Both the position numbers and the translations under genes were made by a program. From Tamarix chinensis (taxonomy: Eukaryota > Streptophyta > Magnoliopsida > Caryophyllales > Tamaricaceae): a stretch of 64,000 nt of DNA. The stretch lies in assembly GCA_030549775.1 (NCBI GenBank), contig CM060174.1, positions 68,407,566 through 68,471,565 of the forward strand, written 5' to 3'. Positions 13,171 through 25,720 of this stretch are shown piece after piece (within the stretch, counting starts at the first letter, position 1; every line of letters starts with the position of its first letter). The notes under the pieces are model-generated. The model ran no database searches. It worked only from the letters and a program-made list of their open reading frames with translations, and was not told the DNA's origin.

Positions 13171-14639
13171 TACCGGTATAATTTAATTTAGATAGAATTA
13201 ATTTTTTTCTTAATAAATTTTTAATCTTTTATTTGTAATTAATTTAAGTTATTTCTTTCTTTATTTTTAATTTATATTTTGGATATATATTTCTGTGTAA
13301 TTAATTCAATAATTATGACTAACTGATTATTTATTGCTAGGGAATAGATTGAAACCCTAGATTAGGGTTTGAGATATAATTTTATTTTCTTTGTTTCATG
13401 AGATTGTTCTTTGACTCTATTTTAGTTGTTATCATATATATATATATAATTCTGTCAAGTATAATTTATTTGGTGCATGCCTTATTATGGTTTCCTCATA
13501 AGTGACAGTTTGTAGAATTATATACCTGCTAGGTGGCCATATAAATATACTATAATTTATATATATATAAATTGTAGCTAGGTTAGATAACAATTCGCCT
13601 AATAGTTTTGTGATTCTAACCAAATTAGTAAAATGTTTAGATACATGTGGGTCAAAGAAGGAAAATACAGCTAGACATTCTTAGTGTACTAGTTTGGGTA
13701 CTTAGATTGGCATCCTTCCAATTATACTTAATGCATTAAATCTAGTTAAATATAGGAGGCGATTGTTGCTGCTATACTGCTAGTATTTAATAGGATTAAT
13801 ATTGGCGCTTTGTTGTATTAATTAATTAAGGGAAGTAATATAAGATGTATGGACCTGCCTTTGGTGCACAACTTGGTCGATCTCATTCTCATGATTAATA
13901 TTATATTTTGACCTAATCTAGTTGTGGACTTCGAATTCCCTAGCATATTTTTCATATATGTGGTTTTCCATTATTTTTATTATTATTTTCTTTTATTTAT
14001 TCATTTTATTATTATTTTTATAACCCCATTAGTATTTTTCTTATTTATTTATTGTATTTTATTTAGGATTTTTATTTTTATTTGTTTAAGCTAATTAAAT
14101 AGAGGTAAGTCATCTCCATCTTTGGTTTAGAACGATACCCTTATTTGTTAGTACTATAATTGATAACAAGAGGGTTTAAATTGTGTGTCGGCTATGACCA
14201 CACCATGATCACCTCATCTAGTTTGGTTCTTTTGATAGCATCGACCATCATTGTCCTATACATATTTCTTGGTTTTACTATGATATAACTAGCTTAAAAA
14301 AAATAAAAATAAGAAAGATGGTGATGTTTCTAGTGATGATATTGATGGTGATTGTTGATATATTTGTAGATGTGAATTTTTGTAAGTAGGTGATGTTTCG
14401 ACAAGAACATGGTCCTCTTGGTTTTAGAAGTCATTTTCGATGTCTTTTGAAGATGTTGGTGTCATTTTGGATATTTGGAACAATAGCTTACCTTTTGAAA
14501 ATTGTATCGAATGATTATATAATTAATGAATTACACATTTTATTAATAATAAATTAAATTTAGTATTGATATTTTTATATGATCAATATATATGTATGAG
14601 ATATGTGTATAAGCAAAGCATATTATGAATATAATAGGT
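13171..14639. other. AT-rich intronic DNA, nothing recognised
   Basis: No gene or clear repeat was seen. A TA run lies at about 13434-13448 and ATT-rich stretches at about 13973-14060. Confidence 0.5.
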
Positions 14640-15143
14640 TGTAAATTGATAGTTACGATATTATTATTGAAAAATTACTTCATCATTGGCAACAAAGTAA
14701 TTGTTACCAAAATTAGCACATTAAAATGGGTAATACAAAAACTAGCATACCATTCACAACAAAGAAGGCATTGTGAAAATAAAATACAAAATTAATAACA
14801 ATAAAGTCATCGTATAAATATTACATTACTGACAACAAAATAATCATTGTGAAAAATTATACATCATTGGCAATACAATAGTTGTTTAAAAAAATGATAA
14901 TGTTTGAACACATGTGACAATCATTTATGACAACAAATGATTTTTAGCCACAAAATTGTTATTGCAAAATATATATTTTTTGCAATGGTAGAAAAGGATT
15001 GTAAAAACCTTTAGTTACACCATAATATACAACAAAGGCTTTTCATTTCCAAATATACACTCTTGTTTGAGTTGTTTTGCAAAATATTTTTAAAAACAAC
15101 ATTTTCCATTACCATCTTCTTCTTCTTCTTTTTTTGTATAGTG
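14640..15143. mobile_element. CACTA-like non-autonomous element remnant
   Basis: It is built of short words occurring in both orientations (GGCAACAAAGTAATTGTTACC, ATTGTGAAAA, GACAACAAATGA, TTGCAATGG), the style of the element at 41365-43721. The right end is TTTTTTTGTATAGTG, whose complement CACTATACAAAAAAA resembles that element's CACTACAAAAAAA terminus. The left terminus was not found, so this is probably a fragment. Confidence 0.4.
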
Positions 15144-15366
15144 AGTCTAGTTGGATGAAGATCACTAAAAGGAGGAATGTGATCTTGATTGGTATGTAGA
15201 CCAAGGGGGATCTCATCAATCTTGCATAAAGCATTGTTTATAGGGATGTTTACTAGAAGGGAGGCATTGTTTGTTGGTGACTGATACTATGATCAAACAA
15301 CTTGATTGTGGTTGAGGGCACATATAGCTTAAATGGAAAGATTGTGAAGATTGATGCCAATGTATA
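15144..15366. other. Unassigned segment between the CACTA-like remnant and a candidate solo LTR
   Basis: The composition is less AT-rich than around it. One frame reads VVEGTYSLNGKIVKIDANV just before the LTR candidate begins. This may be a transposase or polyprotein fragment, but I cannot name the family. Confidence 0.3.
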
Positions 15367-17328
15367 TGTAATACCTCATAATTTTAAACCTTTTAATTTA
15401 CTCTTTTGGTAATTATTGTTTAAATTTATATGAGGATGTAGTACATTAGATTTGAAATTGAAGTTGTATTCTATTTATACTATTTTACTCATTTTAATGT
15501 TTAGAAAGAAAGAAAAAAAAAATACTCTTTTGAATTTTAGAAGTTTTAAGAAAACACTACTATTTTTAAAATACTTTTGATAATCTAAAAGTTACTACTT
15601 TATGAAAATATCTATTTTCATGATAATGTGTTGAAAATGTTTTAAATATTTCTGTATTAGTGGTTAGATTTTTATACAATCTAAAAGCCTATTTTAAACC
15701 CTTATTTTGTATAGAATAGTAAAAAGGAAAAAAAAGAGGATTTCATAATTAAATATTTTTTTGGGATAAGAGAGAGTATTTTGAAGAGAGACATAATATT
15801 CTTGTTATATATGATAAAATTTTATCTTTTTTATTTATTCCTTATTATCTTTAATAATTATTTACTAATCATTTTAAATGATATTATATTACTTTTTTTT
15901 ATCTTGTTTGTGCAAGTTTGTGGATAAACATCCCCACATTTGGTAATTTAGCCATAAGTTTTTCTTCCAATAACTAACTAGGAAGATTATTTTTTTCTTT
16001 AGAACATAACTTTAATATCTACAACTTTTATCTTTTGGGGGTTTCTAATATCTAAATAGAAATTAGTGAAAAATATCGATCAATGTTGATGATAATTTAC
16101 TTGTTCGATTTTATTATATCTTTCTACTCTAAAAGCCTATATAAACCCATACCAAACCCTAATAGCCAAACCTTCATTTTTATTTCTCTTCATTTTTATT
16201 CAACTAATTAATCAAGATCTTTAATTGATTCATCAAAATATTAAACCATCTTCAAGATTACAGATTCAAGATCCAATGTTTGTTATTCTTCGTCATTTGA
16301 GTTCAAGAAATAATTATTCTTTCAAGATCATCAACTCTTGAAGTAATTTTTTATCATAGGATCATTATTTATGATTGAAAACCTTATATTCTTTATATAA
16401 GGACTTTACATTTGGTAGCATCATTTTATTTAACTTATATACATATATTATAAATGTGTGAGATATGATGTCTATAAAGTATGGAATTTTATTTATTATA
16501 TAATTTTATACCTTCATATGACTATATTTTATGCATCATGATATGTAATATAATTACCTAAGAATATATAATTTTATGTTAAATTCATGGCAAATTTGAT
16601 TTGGCTGCAACTTTGCACTAGTTTATAAAAAACACACATAATTCAATAATGAGAGTTAACCTATAATATTATATATCAAATCGAAGCCCTCAAAAGTCTA
16701 GGTTTCATTAAAAATTAGTTGTTTTTAATTTTGAGTTATGCTTGGAAAACGAATAGGGTTATAGTAAGGATTGGTTAAATTTGGAAAATTATTATAACAT
16801 ACAAAATTGAATTTTTGGTGTGTTATGTTGGTTTTAACCAATCTAGAGTTTTAGTGGTTATATTAACACTAAATATTAATGTTTGAACTAGGTTTACCAA
16901 GCTTGATATTTTAATATATGTGTGGTTTCAATATTTTGGTTAAAGATTTGAGTTGAGTTTGGAAAACTAGTTATTCTAGTTAGACCTTTTTATTTTTGGA
17001 AAGTAACCTTTTTTGGAGAGTTTCCTATTTGAAAAAGTTTTTTTGTTTAGAAAGTAGATAACAAAATAAAGGGAGTTAATGAAAAATAGTTTCTTGTGTT
17101 CATTATGTGATCACCTTTATGAGGCATTAATACTTTAAGTGGAACAAGTGGGATTTTGGGTCCTTTAGGGTTGGCCTCCTAAAGTTAGGGATAGGTAATA
17201 GTCTTTCTCTTTTCTCTTGTGGATATTTATATATTTTCCATCTATGTCTGGTTAAGACTCCTTGTCTACTCTATAGGCTTCTTTAAATCCAATTAGAAGG
17301 TGTGCACACTTAAGGATAGGATGACCAA

Positions 17329-17526
17329 GGTGGTAAGTATTTGAAGTTTTGTTATCCCCTTTGGATTATGTCCACTAGGAGGACCCAAGTGTGACTTCTA
17401 ATCCTCCTATGGTTGGTGGTAAGTATATAGACTTTTGTTATTCGTTTTGGACTATGTCTATTGGGATGGCCTATGTGTGATTTCTAATCTTCCTGTAGTT
17501 AGTGGCAGGTCTTCAAATTTTGTTTT
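17329..17526 (+). repeat. 86-bp tandem repeat, about 2.3 copies
   Basis: GGTGGTAAGTAT begins at 17329 and 17415 and its variant AGTGGCAGG at 17501, each 86 bp apart. Shared inner words include TTTTGTTAT, GGA(C/T)TATGTC and TTCTAATC(C/T)TCCT. The Cassandra element inserted into the third copy. Confidence 0.7.
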
Positions 17527-17601
17527 TGTAATACCCCAATTTGAGGGGAGTGTTATAATGATTGATATGAATACTTATATCAACATGGTATAACATCATG
17601 T

Positions 17602-17683
17602 TGGTGACTCTGTCCTAAGAGCTCTACAATTAAGTGTGTTGGTCGTAGAGTAATTTTTAGGATGGGTGACTCTCTTGGAAAGT
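17602..17683 (+). other. 5S-rRNA-like block in the Cassandra 5' LTR
   Basis: CTAAGAGCTCTACAATTAAG, then GTGTTGG, then TTTAGGATGGGTGACTCTC and TTGGAAAGT follow the order of plant 5S rRNA (GAACTCCGCAGTTAAGCGTG through GGATGGGTGACCTCCTGGGA). They cover the internal pol III promoter boxes A and C. The block is a retrotransposon-borne derivative, not a functional 5S gene. The first half of 5S is poorly preserved. The 3' LTR has the same block at about 18055-18145. Confidence 0.8.
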
Positions 17684-17834
17684 TTTAAAAATTTAAAAAA
17701 AATTTCTCATAAAGTACGTGAGTGAGGGAAAAGCATGCCGAAAGGATTTATGTTGATCTATGGGGCCAGTCGGTCAATCTAAAAGTGTTCTAGGGTATCT
17801 TGTGCATGGTCGTATCAATTGGGGGTGTTACAAA

Positions 17835-17847
17835 TGGTATCATATCA
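17835..17847 (+). promoter_or_regulatory. Cassandra primer-binding site
   Basis: TGGTATCATATCA lies two bases after the 5' LTR. It is a mutated form of the Met-tRNA type site TGGTATCAGAGCA. The purine-rich GAGTGGGGATTAA just before the 3' LTR (about 17968-17980) is a plausible polypurine tract. Confidence 0.75.
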
Positions 17848-18930
17848 AAACTACGACTGCAAGATAAACTTAGATGAGCTAGTCAGCTGCCTAGCAGAAC
17901 GATTCTTAGGATAAAACTGTATTGATACAGTTAGTACTTGAGGAACAACGAGGATGTTGCGGTCTTTGAGTGGGGATTAATGTGATACCCCAATTTTAGG
18001 AGAGTATTATAAAGATTGATATGGCTACTTATATCAACATAGTATACCATCCTTTTGGTGATTCCATCCTAAGAACTCCACAGTTAAGTATACTGGTTGT
18101 AAAATAATTTTTAGGATAGGTGATCCTCTTTAAAAGTTTCAGAAATTTTCTAATAATTTCTTAGGAATCCTATGAGTAGAGAAAAAGCGTGCCGAAAGAA
18201 CTTGTGTTTCTTTGGGGTCAGCTGATCAATCCTAAAGTGCTCTAGGGTAGCCCCTACATGGTCATATTGACTTAGGGTGTTTCACTTTTTCCATGTGACC
18301 TCTTGGTTGGTTTACCCACTTAAATAATTAGAGGTTGTGATCACCAAAAGTAAAGTTTAATAATCAAATGTTCATTTATTTCCATTTTTTTATACAATTT
18401 GATGTATATATATTCATGTCTATAATATATTCCATTATACTAATGTGTTACTTAGCTACTTCCCTAGCTAACTTGTTGTATGTTTTAAATAGGGTTGTGA
18501 TGATCCATGATGTGTATGGTGAATAGATGACTTAGTGTAGATTTAATATAGACATATTCAAAGTATTGATGATATGCACAATGGGAAAAAGTGAGAGTGG
18601 TGGCCATTTTTAGGGATTTGCTTGACATCATTTATTTCAATAACTACTTTCATACTTTTAGTTTGTAATTGATATTCTCATTTTTGTCTTTTCATTTGGT
18701 TTTGATTTCCATTGAGTTTACTAGAAATTTATATTTCATATTATCTTGAGTTAAAAATGAAGTTTTGTGTATTTCCTTATTATATAATTAGCCTTCGCAG
18801 CTAGTGTAAATGGGACATTAGCATCTACTTATACTAGTTGTAGTGGTAATACTTTTATTATATTTAGCTTCCACATATATTTTTCCTTATTTTTATAGTC
18901 TATTAGTTTTGAAAAATTGGGGGTGTCATA

Positions 18931-19434
18931 GTACATAAGAAAAGTAGTACCTAAGATAGAGTGTACAAAGGTTAACACAAATGAAGAATGTCAAGGAACA
19001 CACCCATGTCAAAGAGGAGTGAAGATGAAAATAAATGGAAGATTGAGGCTCAAGACAGGTTGGTCGTGGTGTCAAAAATGCTCATGTAAATGAACACGAG
19101 TAGTCCATGTTGGTTGGCACACCTATGTCAATTCCTATTTTTTTCATAGGGCATAATTGTTGACCCACTGTTCTTTCCATATCTCTTTCATAAGTTAGCT
19201 CCATCCTTATCTTTCTTGTTTCTATGTAAAAACTTTATTATACAAAGTTATCATAGAGTAGACACATCAAATGTGTGAAAAACAATAATTCAAAATGAAT
19301 TCTTGTGGTTTTAAATCAAGATATTAGATCCAGTAAAATATTAATTGGGAATGGGGTTCCAAGTTAAGTAGATTATATGAGTTGTTTGTTATTGATAATT
19401 TTGGTTATTAAAAACATAGATTTGAGTATTCTAG
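18931..19434. other. Intronic DNA, nothing recognised
   Basis: About 18935-19130 is less AT-rich, but I found no homology that I can name. The rest is AT-rich. Confidence 0.4.
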
Positions 19435-20338
19435 TGTAATGCTCTAATATGTTGGGAAACCTAAATTATTTAGGATGGGTATTCGTGGAGGTTAATTTGC
19501 CTTAGTTTAGAGAATTATCATATCTTTATAAAGTTTTCAAACCATAGTTGCATTTTTATAGCATTTCGTTTAAAATTTCTTATCATTTCTTACAAATTTA
19601 TGTTTTGTAATACTTGCGAGCCACTTTTTACCTCATTAACTATTTCCAAATTCTTTGTTTATGTGGATAATTGAGATCATCATATTTTTTTTGTTATTCT
19701 CCTACGATTTTAAAAAATTTCAAACCAAGTTTGTAGTAAAAAGACATTATTCATCATTCCAATGGATTTTAATTGGGTGTTTTGAGCTCGTTGGGCCTTT
19801 TTTGGTTATCTAAATTTCACGCAACATTGGAGATTATCTTATTTTAGTATTTTTGAGATAAATATAAACCAAAAATATTCTAATATCATTCATGTAAATT
19901 TTAGATCAGTTTAGAGTTTTTAGACTATAAAAGTTACATAAATTTCTTCTTCTAAACCTTATATAATAAGTTTTTCATTATTGATTATAATGGATAAGAG
20001 CCATCCATTTAGGCCCTTGAATTTCGTGCCCCTTGGTTTAAGTAGAAAAATTGGTCTTTGCTTCCTTATCCACATATTTACCTTTTTACCCTTATCATAT
20101 TTTTTCTTCTTACATCTTCGTGTGATAGATGTAGTGGTGACATCCCTCCTTTTTGTATGAAATAACATGTAAGATTATGACTTGTGTTTTTGTGTGTAGT
20201 ATATCATGGGTTGATGCATATAAGTGTTTAGAGAATTTTGAATCCAAAAGGAGAACAAGTGAGAAAACATAGGGGGGTCGTGTTTGTGAACACATCCCTA
20301 CACAAAATTTTAAAGTTGGGAAAATTAGGGTTGTTACA
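19435..20338 (+). mobile_element. Candidate solo LTR, about 0.9 kb
   Basis: It begins TGTAATGCTCTAATATG and ends AAATTAGGGTTGTTACA, so it has TG...CA ends. Flanks TCTAG (19430-19434) and TCTTG (20339-20343) match at four of five bases. CTATAAAAG at about 19925-19933 could be its TATA box. It has no coding content. The call rests on ends and near-matching flanks only. Confidence 0.4.
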
Positions 20339-23300
20339 TCTTGATATTTGTAATTACTTGCAAGAATAATAATAAAAGTATCGAGCTTGGTAATTCTTAT
20401 TTTCTATTTTTCATAATTCTTGTGTTTATCACAAATTTCCACAACACTTTACATAATTTTCATGGGAGATAGGACTAATAATAGAACTATTGCTAGGATG
20501 CAAAAATTGCCATATTTTATTTATGATATATATAGGATGCTATTGAAAATGGTATCCCTCAAGAAACTTTGACTTTGGAGGATGATCATCAATGATCCCT
20601 TGATAGATGCCTTAGGGAGAGAAGAGAATTCAACACACACACATAGCATAGGAGCAAGCATTGGTATAAGGAAGTATTTTGGACCACCCAAAAAATGAAA
20701 AACATCTTTGATCATCCAATCGAGACCTATAGATAGGATTTAACTGATTGGATTCAAGGGTGAAGGGGTTTGAAGAAGATGAATGCAAGTAGGCCACAAA
20801 TGAGGAATGCATAAGGTCGAGCGATCATGGTGGTGAGAGGATGTGTAATCAGGTGTATGTTGCATCATTGTCATTGAATTCAAATGAGCATGGTGATGTG
20901 TGCACACTTGTTATTATAATATTTCAAACCTTTTATTCTATGACTAATTAAATTAAAAAAAATAATGCATATTTAACTTTTTGTGTTTCAAATGTGACAC
21001 GGAGAGTAAAGTTGCCAGCGAAGAAACAAGGTAAGGAATGTTGTGGTACATGCTACTATTTTCCTCAATTAGAAAAACCATAAAATTCTCAACAAACCAT
21101 TTGCACCTAAAAATGTTATGGTTTCAATCTACGATGTCTTAATCCCCAATCATCCTTTCCCCATTTTTACCTCAAAGGATTACAAAGGGTCATTTGTTGA
21201 ATAGTAGAGAGATCATGTTAGAGTTGGTACATACAATTATAATTAAACCAGCTATCTTTATCTCTTTTTTTTTAGTAGATAATACATTTACCCAAAATTG
21301 ATTAATTAGCTCATTTATATTTTTCAGCCATGAAATTCAAGGTGTGAGAAGAGGTTTAGGGGATTAAGGAGTTGTCGGTCATTCTGATCATACCATTTGA
21401 TGCACCATAGAAATTTTTATACGAAAATGTGCACAAATAGCGTCGAACAATTTTTTAAGGAAATACCAATACAATATGAAATGTTCAACCCTCTAATGAA
21501 TTTGCCCTAGTATGTTAGAGATGAATATATGTCACACTAAATCAAAAAGGTCTAAATTCAACCTTCATTGATGCCATCATACTCGTGGTATGTATGTGCG
21601 TGTGTATTTATTTTATCATTTTTTAAGTGTTGATATCAAATAAGATATAATTTTTATAGTATCTTTCTTTTTGACTAGGGAAAAATCAAGGTTAATTATC
21701 TTCCCAAAATTTTCTAATCCCAATTAAACTATCATCATCAGATGCCAATAAACATTGGTATATATTCGAAGCATTGATGGCTAATAGTAATGTTATGTCT
21801 AGATTATTATTTGGTCCTGTTAATTTGAAATAACTCTAATAATGTCCATTATCCATTGTTTAGTATGATAATATTTAGTATACATATAATTTATAAATGA
21901 ATTCAAAGTTAACATTAGGCGTTGATTATGGTGGAGCTAAATATTGGAATCTCTTACAAGTCTGATTCATCAAATAGTAAGCCACATAATGATATATTTA
22001 AGCATATAGAGAAGTATATATTTTGTTAGATTAATTTACTTAATTTTTTAATATATTTGGTAAACTAATCAATCTTTTTGTATCATATTTCTATTAGTGG
22101 ACTAAATATATATTACTCAAATATATGTCTATAAAAGCTTGCAACATAGTTCTACAAGAAAATTAATATAGAGAGAGAGAGAGAGAGGGAATCATACATA
22201 CTTGTATGATCTATTTTTCCAAAAAAAAATATGTCAGAAATATTCAGTCGATTAGAGTTATTATGTTTACTGATTTATGACAAATATTATGGAGAAAATA
22301 TAGAATAGTAAATATTAACTATGTTGATTACCGACCATCATTATTTATATTTCACCCTTGAGAATTGTTTTGATCTATTATAAATAAGTCACACTTTTCT
22401 ATATCGCAAGAGGAGCATGACCATACTCTAAGAACGAAGTCGTTAGATGAGATTAGAAGGGAATGGTTAGATTATGTTATTCTCAAGCTAGTATAGCCGC
22501 GGTCATGATAAATATAGCACGATTGATCTTAACTTGTGTTGTATACATTATATATACATGTTTGTAGGCTTAACTGTTATGGAATAGAATATTCATTTTA
22601 AGTGTATTTGATGATTCTGGTGAGTGGGTACGTTCGAGCGTGAGTTGTTAACTTGTTATGCATATGTGCATGGGCACTATCTTGATGGTTCCAATAGTCG
22701 TACTCAAATTTTTTGTATGACTTTGTCGTGTAAGATGTGCACCTCCAAGCACTTATGAAGATTGCGCACGATGAGAATTAGATCATAAGAAAAGATATAG
22801 TGCAAGGAAAAGAAATTTAAATCTAAATGTAATTGAATTATGGGAAGGAGTAAAATTATATATATATATTAGATTATGTCCCCAATTGTTATATACAAAA
22901 ATATATAATGCAAGGAAAAAAATGTTTGCCACTATAATACACAAAGATATAATGCAAGAAAAGTAAATGTTTTAGAAGCCCGAGTTAAACAGCAAATTAC
23001 ACACACAAAAAATGTAGTTGTATGTTACAAAGATCTAAGGTGAAGCAAATAGCCGCTAAATCCCTCTTTACGATGGCCATTTATAAGAAACATTGCCATT
23101 GTACGTGACCTTTAAAAGAATTGGTTTTCCTTTAGCATTTTTATCTTACAAAAAATATCTAAGATATAATAATATGGGTATTTATTTATATGAAAATGAG
23201 AAAATATTTTTGATATAATTCATTTATTTTTTAATGACCCAAGTTAAAGATAATTTAATTTAAAATTTTGAAAAAAAATTAAGCTACAGTAAAACCAAGC

Positions 23301-23519
23301 ATTGTGCTAGTAGTAACATGGTGCAAATTGCCTAAAGGATCAAAGAACTATTTGTTCTTAATCTTTTTTTTGGAAGGCTAAAGACTACAAAAGAAAATTG
23401 CTTGTTATTTTTTGTTGTCTTAATTTGACATTGTTTGGTTAATTGTAGTTTATTTTATTTTGAATGTCAACTAATTAATTATTTGTTTGGTTAATATAAT
23501 TATTTTCAATTAGTGATCT
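20339..23519. other. AT-rich intronic DNA, no gene recognised
   Basis: Both strands were read and no transposon domain, RNA gene or host exon was recognised. A (GA)n run lies at about 22170-22188 and a TA run at about 22859-22870. Confidence 0.45.
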
Positions 23520-24493
23520 TGATGCAGGAGAAAGTACTCAAGAATTGACATTAATAATTATGAAACCAATTATTCTTCATTTAGAAAGGATCTCCCACAA
23601 AATTGAAGACAAACGGATAGTTACGTTGCTAGAAATGTATTATACAAGCTACTAAGCGTACGTGCATGTGCACGGTATGCATGGAGTGCATGGCCACGTG
23701 CATGGAGAGGAAATGTGTATCTTGGTCATGTATAAATATTAATTTAGCCAATTAATTAATTAAGTAGTAGGGTTAGATATTAGTTAGAGAATAAAGTTAG
23801 CATAAAGTAGCATAATATCTTTTACCTTGGAATCTTTTAAATTATGCTTTTATTTAAGTGGTAGATTGGCTATATAGAGCCATTAAAGTCATGATTATAT
23901 GTAGAAGTTGAGGATCAAGTATTGAAGTTGAATGCAATTTGAATTATGTGTGAGTTCAATTCAAGCTAATCAAATCTGTGTGAATGATTAATCTTGAAAA
24001 CCCTAATCTCTTTATCTATGTGAATTAGAGATTAAGTTCTATCCTTTCTACTCTCCATAATCCATGTTTTTCTAACCGTCACCATCATCCAAACATCACC
24101 CAAAATTGAAGCCTAAACCAGTTTCATCATTTGAAATCCTAACCCTTCCATTCAAACCAAAGCATAACCCTAGCCTTAAAATTTGAAGTTAAACCCTAAC
24201 CATAACCCATGAAATCATCTTCCATTAAACCCTAACATTTGAATCATCATCGACAACAACACATCATTATTGAATCAACATCATAATTAACTCATCACAT
24301 TTGAACCATCATCATCATTCATCCACCATCACCGAATCATAACCATAATATTTGATTCATCACCATCATCACGCCATCCTATTCGAATACTTTTAACCCT
24401 ACTTCACCATCACTGAACCTTCATCTTAATAACCCAACCCAATTCGAGCCTTTATCTCACATAATTGAGAATCCCATCCTTTCACACACATCA
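23520..24493 (+). repeat. Gypsy 5' LTR
   Basis: This is 974 bp with TG...CA ends. A TATA-like GGCTATATAGAGCC lies at about 23868-23881; the related solo LTR has GGCTATATAAACC in the equivalent place. The promoter is followed by AATCTGTGTGAATG, also shared with the solo LTR. The last third is rich in CATCATCA words. Confidence 0.7.
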
Positions 24494-24497
24494 ATTT

Positions 24498-24510
24498 TGG
24501 TGTCAAAGCC
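24498..24510 (+). promoter_or_regulatory. Gypsy primer-binding site
   Basis: TTGGTGTCAAAGCC follows the LTR end after about 4 bp. It resembles the TTGGTGTCAGAGCC type of plant gypsy primer site with one substitution. Confidence 0.6.
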
Positions 24511-24840
24511 TTAGGTTGGAGCTATTACAATCAAGATTCAATCTTTCTTTCAAGATTCTTCAAGAAAGTGTCTCATCTTCAAGATCATCCAATAATTCAT
24601 CAATAAAACACAAAAGGTCGAGCACTTAGGGGTGTGTTTAGGAGGAAACTATTTAGTTGTTGAAGAGAGAGGATGGAGAGCAAAGGAGAAGGCTTGAGGG
24701 ATATTTTCAAGACCTTGATGGAAAAAATCAAGGAGGTAAAATTACATGTGGGGAGAACAAAAGCTTTCCAAGCCCATGAGTCACATGTACAACAGCAAAA
24801 CCAAAGGTAACAAGTAGAGGAAGACCACATGAAAAGGGCA

Positions 24841-25720
24841 CAAATCAAGTGGAAGAAGGAGAGGAGAGCAAGGGAAATTATGTAAGACCACGTGACACCT
24901 TGAGAAAAACCTATGATGATGTGGAAGAAGGAGAGGAGAGCAAGGGAAATTATGTAAGACCACGTGACACCTTGAGAAAAACCTATGATGATGTGGAAAA
25001 AGGAATCCTCTTTGATGTACTTGAGTTTGAAGGTAATCTCGATCCGAAATCTTTTCTCGAATAGATGCAAATTGTTGAATCTATTTTTGAGTATAAGGAA
25101 ATTGATGACGAGAAGAGATGTTGAATAGCGATTTTGAATTTTAAGAGATTTGCTAGAGTGTGGTACCATAATTTAAAAAGGAGACAGGAGAGAGAAGGAA
25201 AATTGAAGATTAGGTCATGGAAAAAATTAAAAAAATACTTGAAGAAGAAATTTGTGACTCGGGAATACAAGCAAGAAAATTTTATAAAATAACTATGTTG
25301 AGGCAAGGGTTACTTGGAGTTAAGGAATACATTCAAGAGTTTGAAATGTTAGCTCTTGTTTGTGATGTCCAATAAAGAGAAGAACAAAGGTGTGCACGAT
25401 TCATTGGGGGTTTAAATATGAATCTTTGAGAGAAGGTAGAGGTGTATCCTTATGAAGTGCTTGAAGACCTAGCCAAGATAGCAATCAAGTTTGAGAAATA
25501 GTTGAAGAGAACAAAGCCACCAAACAAGTCAACCAATGCTCCATATGGTTTGACTTTCAAGGGTGTGTCAAAGCCACCAATTTCTCAAGTCATAAATCAA
25601 GATAATGTCAGAAGGTTCACTTGGGAAGAAAAGGGCAAGGATCAAGTGGTTGATAAGGTGAACAAGTAATGCTTCAAATGTAGAGGTTATGACTACTTCG
25701 CTCTGGATTGTCCAGATTAA
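24841..25720 (+). pseudogene. Gypsy gag remnant
   Basis: After an acidic N-terminal stretch the frame reads VLEFEGNLDPKSFLE, MQIVESIFEYKEID, FARVWYHNLKRRQER, WKKLKKYLKKKFVTREY and YIQEFEMLALVCDV. This is the retrotransposon gag capsid pattern. A zinc knuckle CFKCRGYDYFALDC follows at about 25670-25711; the His of CCHC is replaced by Tyr or Phe. Stops interrupt at several points, including after LDPKSFLE and in DDEKRC. It is degenerate and non-functional. Confidence 0.8.
24849..24992 (+). repeat. Exact 72-bp tandem duplication inside gag
   Basis: Positions 24849-24920 and 24921-24992 are identical (each starts GTGGAAGAAGGAGAGG and ends ACCTATGATGAT). The unit is 24 codons, so the frame is kept: each copy encodes EEGEESKGNYVRPRDTL plus RKTYDDV. 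The start of a third copy (GTGGAA) follows. Identity in an otherwise decayed element points to a recent duplication. Confidence 0.9.

Larger units (their letters stand above)
17527..18284 (+). mobile_element. Cassandra-type TRIM retrotransposon with 5S-rRNA-like LTRs
   Basis: Two similar repeats, 17527-17832 (306 bp, TGTAATACCCC to GGTGTTACA) and 17981-18284 (304 bp, TGTGATACCCC to GGTGTTTCA), flank only 148 bp of non-coding DNA. A primer-binding site follows the left LTR. Both LTRs contain a 5S-rRNA-like block, the diagnostic trait of Cassandra elements. Flanks GTTTT and CTTTT are a likely target duplication with one mismatch. Such elements encode no protein and depend on other retrotransposons to move. 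It is antisense to the SABATH gene. Confidence 0.88.
15367..18930 (+). mobile_element. Candidate solo LTR, interrupted by a Cassandra element
   Basis: It starts TGTAATACCTCATAATTTT and ends AAAATTGGGGGTGTCATA, resembling LTR ends elsewhere in the window. The flanks are GTATA (15362-15366) and GTACA (18931-18935), a possible 5-bp target duplication with one mismatch. A TATA box (CCTATATAAACCC at about 16136-16148) is followed by a leader-like stretch with AAACCCTAATAGCC. No internal retroelement genes are present. The terminal CA appears changed to TA. This is a moderate-confidence call based on ends and promoter only. Confidence 0.4.

Noticed and set aside
17602..18145. Functional 5S rRNA genes
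   Set aside because: Only the internal promoter half is recognisable. The copies lie inside paired LTRs with a primer-binding site, so they are Cassandra sequence.
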